Positions 39,201 to 50,524 are shown, counted from the first letter of the stretch. The stretch: 64,000 nucleotides of DNA from Bolinopsis microptera (GCF_026151205.1 NC_087081.1:9233246-9297245), one strand, 5' to 3'. A program made the numbers and translations. The notes: a model not told the origin generated them from the sequence alone.

Positions 39201-42200
39201 CATAATGCAGTCTTTAACTAACTTCCAAGACGAATCAGGATCTAGGCATTCTAGGACTTGCCAATTAATCGAGCATAATTCACGATTAATCATGTCCCAG
39301 TTTGCTTTCTTAAAATTATAGATTTTACGTTTAGGAGTTTTCTTACGGGAAAAGGAGCTTTTAATTGAAAAAGTGACAGGAAAATGATCAGATTTGCACA
39401 CGGAATGAGGATCACAGACATTCAAGTTATCGATTGTGTTATCATAATTACTGAGAAGAATGTCTAATGTATTACCACTTTTATGGGTGGGTGATGTGAT
39501 CAACTGGGAGAGAGAAAGATCACTGAAAGAATCTATGAAGGATTGCTCAATAGGTACGGTACTGGATGAAGATAGCCAATCTGTATGGGGGAGATTAAAA
39601 TCACCAATAACAGATAAGCCTGTTTTAGGACTAGTACATGAATTTCCATCCAGATTGGTCAAAAATTGGCTGAGCTATGAGCTTTAAAAAATATGCCCAT
39701 ATTTGGGCATACGCTTTTGCCCAAATTCGCTTTTGCCCAAATTCGATAAAATTTCAATATTTTTTAATTAGACTAACTCTATGTGAAAGATATAACTCAG
39801 TGTTTGTTGAATATAGTGGATACTAAGTAAAAAGACGTCCATGAACAAAATTGGGAAAATTGCACATAATATCTCGGTTCGGAATACTAGCCAAAATGAC
39901 TTCATTAAAATTGAAATAACTCCATCAGTTTTCAATATTTTTTCAAGAACTTTTTGGAATCGATTAAGAATTGCATTTCAAGCTTATTTTGGGCAACAAA
40001 TTTTGATGTAGGCCTCCAAGGAGATAGGGATATATTAAAGTATATTAAAGTATATTAAAGTATATTAAAGTATATCCCCGGGTCAAAATCGGGAAAAATC
40101 CTACATTTTAATATACTTTAATATGGTTGGCCCCCCCCCCCCAATTATTTTATAGCTGCGAAGAGCTGGCCGCTAAATACTCAAGATTAAAAGTGTGACA
40201 TGGACAGGCAAAATTTCGTGACTTGTAGACCAATAAGATCCTCACCTGTGCGTCTACCATCATCCTTCCTTCAAGGTGGAAATAAAATAGGAAAGCTTCT
40301 CCTGCAAACCCGAAAAAGTAGCACAAACCGTCCAGACCATATAGCTTGGAGTTCTTGTCTATGAGAATATCCACAATGCTCGCTATTATGAACGATGCGT
40401 ACCTAAAGGGTTCACGATTTTTACATCTTCAACAGATCGGATCTTGGATCCAATTTACACAACGATTAGTGACCAAAGGTCGAGTAAGACTCCACGTACG
40501 ATTAAAAAGTTAAGGTATATGAATTGTTGTTTCGAGACACATACTTTCCCCATTTCCATTGGTGAGGCTACTATAACACCCTTACAGAAGCCAAAAAAAC
40601 CTATTGGTCCTCTGAAGAATTTACGTCCACTCACCTTGTCCAATGCAGCCAGAAAAATTCTGTCTATGGCTACTCTTAAAAGGATAGAAGAAAAAGTGAA
40701 CGCCTTCACTGGTCCATGGCAGTGTGCATACAAACGCGCTCGTTCTTGTGCTGATATTGTTTGGTGTCAGCGAGTTCTACTGTCAGTTGTCCAAAGGAAG
40801 AAATGGGAGTATCATCGCATGGGCATCGATATGTCTAGTGCGTTTGACACGATCAAACGCACTACGATTCTTGAACTCCTGAAACTGTGTGGCTGTACTG
40901 AGGATGAGCTGAGGATTGTCCGGTTGTTGTTGTCCAACACAAAGCTACGGGTGAAGGTAAATGGAGTTCTTTCAGCTGAGTTTTTAAGTCTCCTTGGAGC
41001 TTTCCAAGGTGACTGTCTATCCGGCTGTCTGTTCACCCTTGTCTTGGCTGGTGCTTTGAATGAACTTAGATGGACTATAACAATCAGTTTACCTTACTCG
41101 GGATTATTACGACGGGTTTATTAACGACCGGTTAAAATATGGTTCGGGAAAAATATGGCGAAATTGCTCAAAACCCACCACATTTTCCCGGTCGCCATTT
41201 TACCGGTGTCCAACCTTTCAATTTTAGATTCAAAAATTTTGTCTCAGATGTAAATTTCCTTATTAGAGATAAGCAAGTTTAGAAATTTTCGCATTGCTAA
41301 AACTTGTGAAACAAGTCGAATGGTAGTCTGCTGGTAGTAACGTGTTGGTAGTCTAGCACTCTAGCAAATTAGTTGTTTTGAATTAGCATTAAATGTTTAC
41401 GTGTATCAAATAACCATTATGACTCAAAAAAGAATGCATCGTTCACATTTTTTAGAATTATGAATAAATGACTGATGAAACTGATTCATGTTATTGACAG
41501 TTTTAATTAATTCAAGTTTTAATTTAACTGTTACTTTTACTTTGAGTCCTATTTCATTATGTAGAGATAGTCAATACCTAAGAAATTAAAAATTGGCCTA
41601 TTTAAATCAACTTTGACAATAAGGATATATGACAAGAATTGGGCAAAAAGGTGAATTTTTTGCAATTTTAGCCAAATGAAGTCGAAAAACCTACAACAAG
41701 TGTCCCAATAGTCTTCTTTAGTGAATATAAGACAACGATTAAAATATGAGCACCCATACCCCTTGGGAACCCTAAAAGCTGAGTAGGCGGGTTTATTAAC
41801 GACCGGTGAAAATGTGGTTCGGGAAAAATATGGCGAAATTACCCTAAACCCACCACTTTATCCCGGTCATAATAATCCCGAGTAAGGTAGATAGGCCGAT
41901 CCCCCCGATTACTATTGCTGGCCTTCCACTTGACACTGAATATGCTGATGATGTTGACTTCAATGATGAAGAGGAAGATAACTTGAGAGCTATTTTGCCC
42001 CAGGCAACAGCTATACTCGAGAAATGGAACCTCTTTGTCAATGAAGACAAAACGGACTTCACTCATGTTTATTTAGCTAGTACGGGTGAAGTCGACAGTG
42101 ATGGAAAATTAGTGTCGGGGAATGAAGCATGGAGGAAAAGTATCACTCTAGGGTCCGTCTTGTGTAGCAAAGCTGATATTCAGCGTCGCATAAACCAAGG

Positions 42201-44875
42201 ATATGCTGCCTTTAACAATTACAAGAAGGCCTGGAGTGATAAACTGCCCCTAAACAAACGTCTAATACTGTATAATGCTTTAGTCGTATCGGTTCTTATG
42301 TACAACTCATCCTGTTGGGCCGTCCCCAAAATAATCCTTGAAAAATTAGATGTTGTTCACCGCAGACATCTTCGCACTATTTTGAATATAAAGTACCCAG
42401 GAGTCATCTCCAACAAAAACTTGTATAAACGCTGCAATGCTGAACCATTGTCAGAAAAAGTGGCCCGTAGTCGGTGGAGAATGTTAGGACATGTTTTGCG
42501 GGGTCCTATTGACGGACCAGCGTTTTCTTCCCTCATTTTTGCCATCAATACACTCTCCAGCTCTCTACCCAAATCAGTCACAACATGAGGGAAGAATTTG
42601 TGGATACCTGGAAATCTGCCAAGGCATCCTCACCTAAATTAGAATTCTACAATCAAATTAAACATTATTTTGAACCAGAAACATACTTAGGAGTGGTTAA
42701 GATCCCCGATGCTCGGAAAAGCTTAACAAGGTTTCGTATTAGCTGCCACAATCTTTACATTGAGAGGGGCCGTTACGAAACCCCCCTAGTACCAAGAGAA
42801 CATCGATGGTGCACTTTTTGCTTTCTCAGCAAGGGGCTTAAGCCTATTGAGGACGAAATTCATGTTCTAACTGACTGTTTACTCTACTCCTCAGTTAGAG
42901 AAAAATTTAACTTCCATCCCAAAAATATTACTGACCTAGCCGGTTTGCTATCCGATAAAACACTAGACCCTACAAAATTTACTGCCACAGCAAGAGCAAT
43001 CCATTCAATTCTCTCTGTGAACGAACATTTTACAGCCTACTATAAGAGCCCAGATTTCCACTCAAATACTGGCCAATGCATAATGCTATAGGACCTCAAA
43101 AATAGTATTATAAAACATTTCTATTTTATCCCTACACATTTGTAAATAACTAGAATTGTGTAACCTTAAATTATTTCAGAATTATAACTATTGTGAATTC
43201 AATAAAATAATTATCACTTTTGTATCCTTGTATCCTTGTATCCTTGTATCCTTGTATCCTACACTGGACTTACCAGGGAGAAGAGGAAGACCCCAAAGCA
43301 ATCTATTCTCGCTGATTGTGCATGATTTATGTAAAAGAAATCTTTATTTGAATAATATCTTTGACCTGCATTATCTCCGTAATTTGAGTTATGACAAGAG
43401 ATATTGGCGGAATTTGCAATGAAGTTTTTAATTTTTAGTTTTTGTTTTAGGGAAAGATTAGACTTGGGCGTTGTTTTTTAAAACTATCCCTTGTTTAGAA
43501 CTTTGATTTAATAGGTATATGAATGACAGATTCATGGGGAACATTTACGCGACCATATCTCAGACAAGAAATAAATCCTTGTATTTGACATTGTGTATAG
43601 GAACTGACATGGTGCTGTGTTGCAGATCGTTTATGTGGATGTAGTTACCCTCCGTGTCGTGAAGAGACCATTTGGCCGAGTGACCCATCTCCACCAATAT
43701 TCCTGAAAGTTAATAGCCGAATTAAAATCTTATACAATCTTCATTGTATAGCCTTCATAAAGTGTTAAAGTAAATAATAGTCAATTTCTCTGAATTTCCG
43801 TGTAAAGATTTATAAGATTTCCGTTACGACTTCAATTAGTATACCGGAAAAGCAAAGGATGATCTTTAGTAGAGGTTCTAAAGGCTTTTGCGTACATCTG
43901 ATATTAACTGGATACCTGATAGAATTACATTTATCACATATTCATATTGAGTTAAGGTTGAAGAAAACTGGCCTCTAGAATTGTTATCATTCCTAGGGGC
44001 CTAAATTGGGCTGCGGTTTCGGGCAATTTTCATCTGCCTCATAGTCTCGAAGAAATTGTTAATATTACCGGGTATAATTATAATAAAGTTGCAAAACTGT
44101 GAATATTATTAGAACTGTTCCTAATCTTAGTTCTATCTTACCGCGGGCGGCGCTCAGCCTGTCATTCCGCCAAATCTCTGTGATTATGAACATAAATATA
44201 ATAGCCTGGGGTCCCCAGGTAAAGTTCTATCAAACTTTCACTGCAAACGAGATCTTAACAAAAATCCAACTATCGGGTCGAGTGTTTTAAGTTCCCGTTA
44301 ATACTTGGGACTTTGATCATTTCTAACGCGTTTCAATTAGATCAATTGCAGGATGTCATTACGGGCTTACCAGAATTTGTGAAGGAATGGTGCTCCAGCA
44401 ACAAGAATTCTCAGACAGTTTACCAAATTCCAGACTCCTGTAATTTTGATTACGTTATTTGTAACACCTGTATGGAGGTATTTTTAACACCTATAATGTA
44501 GAAAAATTAAAAAAATAGCATCGCTCTGATCAAACTATTTAACTTGGAATTGTTGCATTTTGATTAAATAATGAGCAAAACACACAACTTTGAGGTAGAG
44601 CAGTTTCATGTGAACAATTATATGCGCCTGGAACTCGACTAGTCTACAGAAGCAGGAAGCTGCATAAACTAGAGCTTCCGTCTCCTTAAGAAGAGATTTA
44701 TGCTCTAGTCTATCATATTTATTAGCGGGAGAAACATTGTACATTTTAAAATCGCTGTTATTTCCAAACTTCACTAAATATTGAGACAGGCCGAGCTCAT
44801 TGACCTGATCAGTTATCACTTACCTGTAAAATAGAAAGCAACTCCCGGTAACAAGTGACCTCCAAATGTACCCAT
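27240..44875 (-). CDS. TMEM45-like (DUF716) multi-pass membrane protein, 7 exons
   Basis: Exon 1 is 44875-44824 (MGTFGGHLLPGVAF, matching the family start M.xF.GHxLPG). A second exon lies within about 44800-44640 (boundaries unresolved). Then 43702-43609 (ILVEMGHS..., ending NDLQHSTM), 40402-40246 (YASFIIASIVD, FLFYFHLEGRMMVDAQ), 27926-27792 (IHTCLVAACL..., HGTWFIQ), 27626-27553 (AGFLLYPPGHEDIP) and 27435-27240 (FIIHLLALLVLLLGFYFLL, then a hydrophilic tail). Motifs QHSTMY, EAFLFYFH, HGTWF.Q.GF.LYPP are diagnostic of TMEM45A/B. Exons 3-7 keep phase across every junction. Exons 1-2 and 2-3 do not join cleanly: the best donor after exon 2 would create TGA at the exon 2-3 junction. So either exon 2 is misdrawn or the copy is damaged. 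The two introns around exon 4 are swollen by transposons. Confidence 0.82.
29874..30045 (+). CDS. N-terminal part of the LINE B ORF with 2A-like ribosome-skipping motif
   Basis: From ATG 29874 the frame runs ~50 residues (basic, with YPCPRR and KKDPIKLARH) to GDIETNPGP. This fits the 2A consensus D-(V/I)-E-x-N-P-G-P exactly. Such motifs cause ribosome skipping between the final Gly and Pro, and are established in several non-LTR elements. The reading frame is interrupted four bases later by the foldback insertion and, with the insertion and one TGA copy removed, continues directly into the PHD part at 33353. Confidence 0.8.
30046..33349. mobile_element. Foldback element F1 (3.3 kb, ~1.35-kb inverted arms) inserted in LINE B
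   Basis: Ends TAGTAAGGGGAAAAGTGG / CCACTTTTCCCCTTACTA, flanked by TGA (30043-30045 and 33350-33352). Arms of about 1.35 kb (30046-~31405 and ~31975-33349) are nearly identical: an 83-codon frame within them (30081-30332, 33053-33304) is the same in both. The right arm has about 10 extra bases near its end. The ~570-bp centre is unique. A 3-bp target is compatible with PIF/Harbinger, CACTA or Zator-type transposases; I cannot choose. Probably non-autonomous. Confidence 0.82.
31415..31699 (+). pseudogene. Small coding relic in the centre of foldback F1
   Basis: ATG 31415 opens MPAPFKRRRRR and then meets TAA at 31448. The same frame then continues open for 82 codons to TGA at 31697-31699 (basic and Gly/Arg-rich, then PRVGQKQPGP, and a Ser/Glu tail). 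A single premature stop in one frame suggests a once-coding gene, perhaps the remains of a protein encoded by the parental element. I do not recognise the family. Confidence 0.35.
41092..41887. mobile_element. 796-bp TIR element with TA duplication, inside LINE E
   Basis: Ends CCTTACTCGGGATTATTA / complement, flanked by TA (41090-41091, 41888-41889). Removing it joins the RT frame exactly (...ISL to DRPIPP...). The subterminal sequence GGGTTTATTAACGACCGGT...AAAACCCACCAC is present in direct orientation near both ends (41115-41200, 41789-41860). No ORF; non-autonomous. Confidence 0.85.
42555..43259 (+). mobile_element. LINE F: 3' fragment of another retrotransposon inside LINE E
   Basis: Flanked by a 6-bp TACACT duplication (42549-42554, 43260-43265). 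It encodes a LINE C-terminal domain (42585-43091: FRISCHNLYIERGRY, then WCTFC and DEIHVLTDCLLYSSVR, a Cys/His zinc-binding end). It finishes with about five tandem TATCCTTG units, the kind of 3' microsatellite tail left by target-primed reverse transcription. Removal restores the LINE E frame (INTL to DLPGRR). Confidence 0.8.
43431..44639. other. TMEM45 intron sequence with repeat fragments
   Basis: Apart from exon 3 (43609-43702), this holds a copy of the CCTGGGGTCCCCAGG repeat near 44200. A 62-codon plus-strand frame at 44313-44501 (with CNFDYVICNTC) has no further support. Confidence 0.45.
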
Positions 44876-45842
44876 TTTCTAAAAAAGCACTAGTTGTTAG
44901 ACTCCCTCTATAACAGGTATAATAGTAACGTGTATAATAGTAATAACGTGTATAAAAGTAAAACAATATCACGCGCCGGGGAGAAAATTAGATAACTGAA
45001 AGATCGCAATGATCTACCACTACCGTTGACCTAACACTGACCTATAGCCTAAATAAAATGGCACTATTCACTATACTTGAACTTGATTTTAATATACTTT
45101 TAAGTTTTAACACCTGCGCGTAAATCAAACAGGGTCCTGAAGGGTACTGCTCATGACTGGGAGATGGATTTAGAACTGTTTTATCACTCTAGCACTTAAA
45201 GTTTTAAAGGTTGGAAATTTAAACTATTGTGTGCTTCAATTAGGTCGTCATGGAATATGAAGAATAAATCTACAGTGAAAGCATAAAACGTTCCTTGAAT
45301 GTAATGAGTGTAAAGGAGAATTCTTCTATAACAGAAACTGAAAATGGGATCTTACAAAGGGGGAGATATTCAAACAAACCAACTCAATTAATTAAAACCA
45401 ACTCAGTTAATTAAATGCACATTGCATAATTACTGTTATATTACTCTAGACTATAAATTTGATGTGGAAACTTGGAAACTCCTCACAACGGAAATAAAGA
45501 AGACTGTATTGAATGTATATGAATAAAGACGGGGGAAATCAAGATTGTCGTGACAGCACGACCATAAGATGAATGTTCACAATTTCTAAAAATTACGTTG
45601 CCTCTAGAAAGAGCAGGTGCTTTTCTTTATCGTAAGAAGTCGATAATGAGAAACACTTATCGTGGTAAATGGGACTCATCACTATCGACTATTTATCAAA
45701 TCCTCAGATGATCACAGTCCGAACATTTGCGTGAGAAACTCATGATATTACAGTTTTTATGTTACAATGTTATCCTAGTTGCGAAAGTATTTCCTTAGAG
45801 AAAAGATAAATAACAGGCGGGCAGCGGTGCCCCTTAGGCCTA

Positions 45843-46027
45843 GGGGCCTCGTTCACATATTACGTAATGAGCCGAAGGGAGGGGGTTTCCAAATGATTAC
45901 GCTAGTGTAATTTTAATACAATAGCTATGTGCAAAGCCAAAACTGATTACGGAGGGGCGTCGGGGCGAGGGGGGGGGGGGGGGGGGGTTAAAAATTGTCC
46001 AAAAAGTGATAATATGTGAACGACCCC
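45843..46027. mobile_element. Harbinger-like MITE, family M1 copy 2
   Basis: Ends CTCGTTCACATATTACGTAA and complement, the same internal GATTACGCTAGTGTAATTTT and G-run tract as at 9093. The right end is followed by TTA; the left tip is altered. Confidence 0.75.
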
Positions 46028-46359
46028 TTATATGTAATTCTATCATACTCATAGTTCTAGAATCTCGACATCACTTTGAAAATCAAGGGTTAGCAATCAA
46101 ATTCTATCCCACAATAAATAATACCCGCTCTTAAAGGCTAGGCACATGAAAAACAAACTTCTCTGAGTTGCAAAAGCTGCAAGTGTTTAACTTAATATCC
46201 GTAAATACAGTATAAAATAAAGAAGCTGTAAGCCAAGTAGTGATTTATTAATCCTCGCTCATATAAACACCAACCACTTCAAGTAGGCTCAAGTCAGCCC
46301 ATCTTAGTAAAACTGGACCAAAAAGTTTTGCTACCTTAACCGTCGCTGGCCTTAGTTAT

Positions 46360-46548
46360 GATAGCTGATTGCGTAATATAGGAGGGGGGTTGGGTCTTGA
46401 TTACGGGGGGGGGGGGGGGGGGGGGAGGGGGGGGGGGTCAAACCTTGATTAAGTTATATAGGGGGGGGGGGGGGGGGTTCGGTTGATTACGGAGGGGGGG
46501 GGGGGTAAAAATTGGCAAAATATTGATTACGTAATATGTGAACGACTC
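46360..46548. mobile_element. Degenerate MITE, family M1 copy 3
   Basis: Only the right end (ATTACGTAATATGTGAACGA) is clear. The interior is dominated by four long G runs separated by GATTACGG-type spacers; the left end has decayed. Confidence 0.6.
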
Positions 46549-47116
46549 ATTAGTGCTGGTGCCGGCCATGGTTGTCCGAAGTAAAAGAAAAAGGGTGGTT
46601 TTCATAAATGACCCTGCTGCCTTGCAGCTAAACAACGTAAAGTAAAGTAAAATAAAGTAATGTTTTGTATTGTTTGTATTGTATTGTATTGTTTGTATTT
46701 TTTGTATTGTTTGTATTGTATTGTATTGTTTGTATTTTTTGTATTGTTTGTATTTTGTATTTTTTTTATTGTTTGTATCGTATTTTTCTGTGCCACACCA
46801 TTTGAAATGATTCGCCAGTCGCCACCAAATGTAATGTTGAGTTAGAGGGGCTGGTGCTTCATATCAAGTTGATTTTTTGTGCTGCGCAGCTGCTGCTAAT
46901 TGAATAATATCTCTGAGCAGCTTTTGTATTGTCAAATATATTAATAAATTAATAACCAAACAAGCTTTTAGCTTGGTAAGTGAGCGGTATAAAAAATAAA
47001 TTGATCCAGAATCGGAATTATTGAAATTATAACTCTGTTGTATTTCCTTCAGCTAGATTAAAGTACGTACAAACTACAACAAAATGTGTAATAGTAGTAC
47101 TGAATACTATACATTT

Positions 47117-47281
47117 ATCACATGCCTTCTCATGCGATATCAAAACTTTCGCCCACGAGGCTTGCCGAGTTAGCGAAAGTTTCGATATTTCCCGAGGCTT
47201 GCCGAGGGTTATATCGACATTTTCAATCACGAGGCTTGCCGAGTTTTGAAAATGTTGATATCGCATGAGAAGGCATGTGAT
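47117..47281. mobile_element. Small TIR element with three CGAGGCTTGCCGAG modules
   Basis: 25-bp inverted ends (ATCACATGCCTTCTCATGCG...). The interior repeats CGAGGCTTGCCGAG three times. Its right end forms the start of the 0.7-kb duplicated unit. Confidence 0.7.
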
Positions 47282-48001
47282 TAATGTTTTATCACACTTT
47301 CTTTGGAGCCAAATTTGGCCGGGAAAGCAGAATTTGATCAAACGTTAGTTATAAATCTCACCAAAGCAAACTAGACATGTCCAACTTGTTTATGTTTATA
47401 ATGTCCAAGCTATATATAGCTCTCGATGAGTTAGTATTTTAGATATCGAAGATACAATACGTAAAATTAGGATCTCACGTTCCCACATTTATGACACAGT
47501 GAATGCTGTACGCCGCGCCCAATTTGCTTTTTATTGGTACGTTGTGCATCGGATATCAATATATTCACGCCTATGGGTCTTGTACTTATTGCATTCTAGA
47601 ATATTCCACCACGAGCGCGTATTTTAATCATAAATTATTTCCTGCACATCAATCGATGTGAGGTGATTCTTATACTTTATTTCTATTAGATATATTTTGA
47701 GTCATTAAACCTGAAGATGAATAATGTATAGAACATTTGTTTTAGTGTTGATAACATCCTAGTCCTTATCATGTAATACTAATCTGCGATAAGGTGATAG
47801 TATTTCCTGGTTGTTATATTTGAATTGGGCTGTGGCGCCATGATTGTCTATTCATAAGTCCAAATTTTCAACTGTTCATGTTGTACTCGTACTACACGCC
47901 CTAATTCATATATCAACAATATTATCGTCCGTCTTGATTGTTTGTTATTTCAGAATGATTTATCACTGGAACTTGTAATCATTGACTTTTATTGAATTTT
48001 A
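47272..48001. repeat. 0.7-kb direct repeat, copy 1
   Basis: Nearly identical to 48397-49220 from GGCATGTGATTAATGTTTTA to CATTGACTTTTATTGAATTT. About 395 bp of unrelated sequence separates the copies. No coding capacity seen. Confidence 0.9.
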
Positions 48002-48396
48002 TCGAGTATTATAATAGTCTTCTAATATATTCATCTTGCCATCATTTGCTTCACTAGAAATTATCAGAACAGCCGTAATATAATGTATCTCTTCAATACA
48101 ACTCTAGATTGTTTTAATATCAAGAGCAGACATCCGTACTCTTTAGTATTGTTTATGAAAGTAACTCTTGACTTAATAGCCCGATAATCGGCCTGGTAAT
48201 ACCATTTTAGAACGCACTTCACCAGCCTTTTATAACCACCCTGGTCATTGCCAGGCAGTTCACCCGTACTGTTAGCAATATTGAATTGGTCTAAAGAATG
48301 GCAGCATATCAATCATCGGACCTAAATTTGCCCCAGCGACCAGACCAATTTATAACCGGATTAGCGAATTAAGTTACGCCATTCGTCCCTTGATAT

Positions 48397-49220
48397 GGCA
48401 TGTGATTAATGTTTTATCACACTTTCTTTGGAGCCAAATTTGGCCGGGAAAGCAGAATTTGATCAAACGTTAGTTATAAATCTCACCAAAGCAAACTAGA
48501 CATGTCCAACTTATTTATGTTTATAATGTCCAAGCTATATATAGCTCTCGATGAGTTAGTATTTCAGATATCGAAGATACAATACGTAAAATTAGGATCT
48601 CACGTTCCCACATTTATGACACAGTGAATGCTGTACGCCGCGCCCAATTTGCTTTCTATTGGTACGTTGTGCATCGGATATCAATATATTCACGCCTATG
48701 GGTCTTGTACTTATTGCATTCTAGAATATTCCACCACGAGCGCGTATTTTAATCATAAATTATTTCCTGCATATCAATCGATGTGAGGTGATTCTTATAC
48801 TTTATTTCTATTAGATATATTTTGTGTCATTAAACCTGAAGATGTATATTATCATTAGATGATTATACATCTTCAGGTTTAATGACTTGTATAATATCAT
48901 TAGATGATTATACATCTCAGGTTTAATGACTTGTAATGTATAGACATCTGTTTAGTGTTGATAACATCCTAGTCCTTATCATGTAATACTAATCTGCGAT
49001 AAGGTGATAGTATTTCCTGGTTGTTATATTTGAATTGGGCTGTGGCCCCATGATTGTCTATTCATAAGTCCAAATTTTCAACTGTTCATGTTGTACTCGT
49101 ACTACACGCCCTAATTCATATATCAACAATATTATCGTCCGTCTTGATTGTCTGTTATTTCAGAATGATTTATCACTGGAACTTGTAATCATTGACTTTT
49201 ATTGACTTTTATTGAATTTT
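48397..49220. repeat. 0.7-kb direct repeat, copy 2 (with hairpin insertion)
   Basis: Matches copy 1, with an extra ~95 bp near 48843-48937 made of GATTATACATCT / AGATGTATAATC palindromes and repeated CAGGTTTAATGACTTGTA. It begins with the last ~15 bp of the TIR element next to copy 1, so the duplication included that end. Confidence 0.9.
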
Positions 49221-50524
49221 CGCTCTTTTTTGTACAGAATTTATAAGTCTCAAGTTATAAATCAGCCACGAATTTCGCAAGCCATTCTAAGGGAAGCCGG
49301 TTTGGAAAAGCCTAGTATAATTTCTGCACAATTTCTATATGGAATATGGCTCACAGAAGGGATCAGAGGGGGTTAAAAGTGAGGTCTGAAATGGCTGAAA
49401 TGTGGCTAAATTAATATGCGAATGATCCGGGATCCCATATCGTAATGTATCACAATTTATTACGTTATGATTTGCTGACCAGCCCTTTATCAATTCTTGA
49501 CAATAATTTTCTTTCAAATATAACTACTTGACACCAAGATTCTTGTTTTGTGTGTTTTCTACGTTCGAATTAATCAAACATCGTTTAGTGTTTACTATTT
49601 TTTGTGAGGGCGACTGTAGTTTGTTCTGACACTTCCTTTTTAATTTCAAGTAAGCGATTAAGGAAATTAATTAGCCTGATTGATTGTATCGCTGACAAGT
49701 ACCAAAACTTTGTGCAACTTTCAAGTCTGCTTGTAAACTTTGATCTCGTTTTCAGTAATCTTAAGTCACTTAAAGCTCGTACAAACCAGGGAGTTTTTAC
49801 TTTGTTTCATCATCCGAAGCCTAATTAGGCTTTGAACTATGAAGTGCAATAAAAAAGCGACAGCTTGAAAAAGTTTTACAACAAAAATTTTTATTTCGCT
49901 TAACACATCTCAAACGCAAGGAAATGTTTTTAAAACCAACTATAAATATACATTTTTCCTATTTCTGGAAATTCCATCTGATCATTGCATTTACGGTCAT
50001 AGACTACTTCAGGTTGTTGATTTAAATCTTTATTTAAATCAGTACCTCACAGTAGTAGAACAGTTGTTGAGAGTGGGCTCCTTGTTCCTATTATGGGAAT
50101 ATCGGGCTCTCTCTGAGCAACTAATTGATATTTCATGCCCCCGGATGAGAGCCAGTGCTCCCCATCTAATCGGGGCATGCAATATCAATTCTGCTTTCCT
50201 GCCAAATTTGGCTCGAAAGTGTGATAATAATATTTCTTGTAACTTTAACCAAGTATTAGTAAGTTAATCCTCAGTTGTACTGGACGATATCCCTGGTATG
50301 CCAGTGGTATGGTAGACCATTTAATTGAATATTGGTGCTTGGAATTTAATAATCTTCTGCACAAGGGTGCTCTTGTACCATTTTTATAATTTACAATGGC
50401 CCCTGTAATTAAATTTGTATCACTATCAGAGGAGCCGCTTTCTCTGAACCAAAACTATGTGATAAATTCAATTAAAAACTGCAAAATACCCGAATAGAAA
50501 AGTATTTAGAGATTGAAAGTACAA
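49221..50524. other. AT-rich intergenic segment
   Basis: No supported gene. A 74-codon frame at 49604-49828 has no splice or motif support. Confidence 0.4.

Larger units (their letters stand above)
28565..39690 (-). mobile_element. LINE A: CR1-like retrotransposon, split in two by LINE B
   Basis: The 5'-side piece (39662-38334) encodes the end of the APE endonuclease (VIGDFNLPHTDW ... SDHFPV) and the start of RT (IFKKGKKSEVENYRPISL). The 3'-side piece (29786-28602) carries RT palms (FDFAKAFDSVNHD, GVPQGSILGPLLFVLFIND, LYADDTQIW) and the C-terminal domain to a stop at 28602. Both pieces are in frame once LINE B and one copy of the 12-bp target duplication are removed; no stop interrupts either piece. 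The N-terminal endonuclease half is missing (5' truncation). It is in the same orientation as the host gene. Confidence 0.9.
27997..40142. mobile_element. Composite 12-kb insertion bounded by a G-run TIR element
   Basis: The left end is a 26-G run followed by CCAACCATATTAAAG; the right end is CTTTAATATGGTTGG followed by a 12-C run. The outer flanks carry a 6-bp AATTAT duplication (27991-27996, 40143-40148). The inner sequence next to each end (TATCCCCGGGTCAAAATCGG ... TTTTAATATACTTTA) is in direct, not inverted, orientation at both ends (28040-28100 and 40068-40122). This suggests one short MITE of about 110 bp that was split by the nested LINE cargo, with part of it duplicated. Almost the whole TMEM45 intron is this insertion. 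Confidence 0.65.
40411..43430 (+). mobile_element. LINE E: 5'-truncated RTE-like retrotransposon carrying two nested insertions
   Basis: Three in-frame pieces, 40444-41091, 41890-42554 and 43266-43421, encode RT and the C-terminus: PLKNLRPLTLSNAARKI, GIDMSSAFDTIKRT, FQGDCLSGCLFTL, EYADDVDF, LGSVLCSKADIQRRI, RWRMLGHVLR, LPGRRGRPQSN, ending KRYWRNLQ. The LGHVLR and GRRGRP signatures are typical of RTE-clade C-termini. No endonuclease is present. The element begins within tens of bases of the acceptor of TMEM45 exon 4 (40402), antisense to that gene. Confidence 0.8.
44876..47110. other. Intergenic segment with MITE remnants
   Basis: Upstream of the TMEM45 start. It holds two copies of MITE family M1 (listed separately) and a TTTGTATTG-type pentamer/heptamer tandem at about 46660-46790. 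No gene recognised. Confidence 0.5.

Noticed and set aside
43200-43265. CRISPR-like or regulatory tandem array of TATCCTTG
   Set aside because: It is the 3' microsatellite tail of LINE F, bounded by the TACACT target duplication.
46660-46845. Phe/Val/Cys-rich 61-codon frame
   Set aside because: Translation of a TTTGTATTG tandem repeat.
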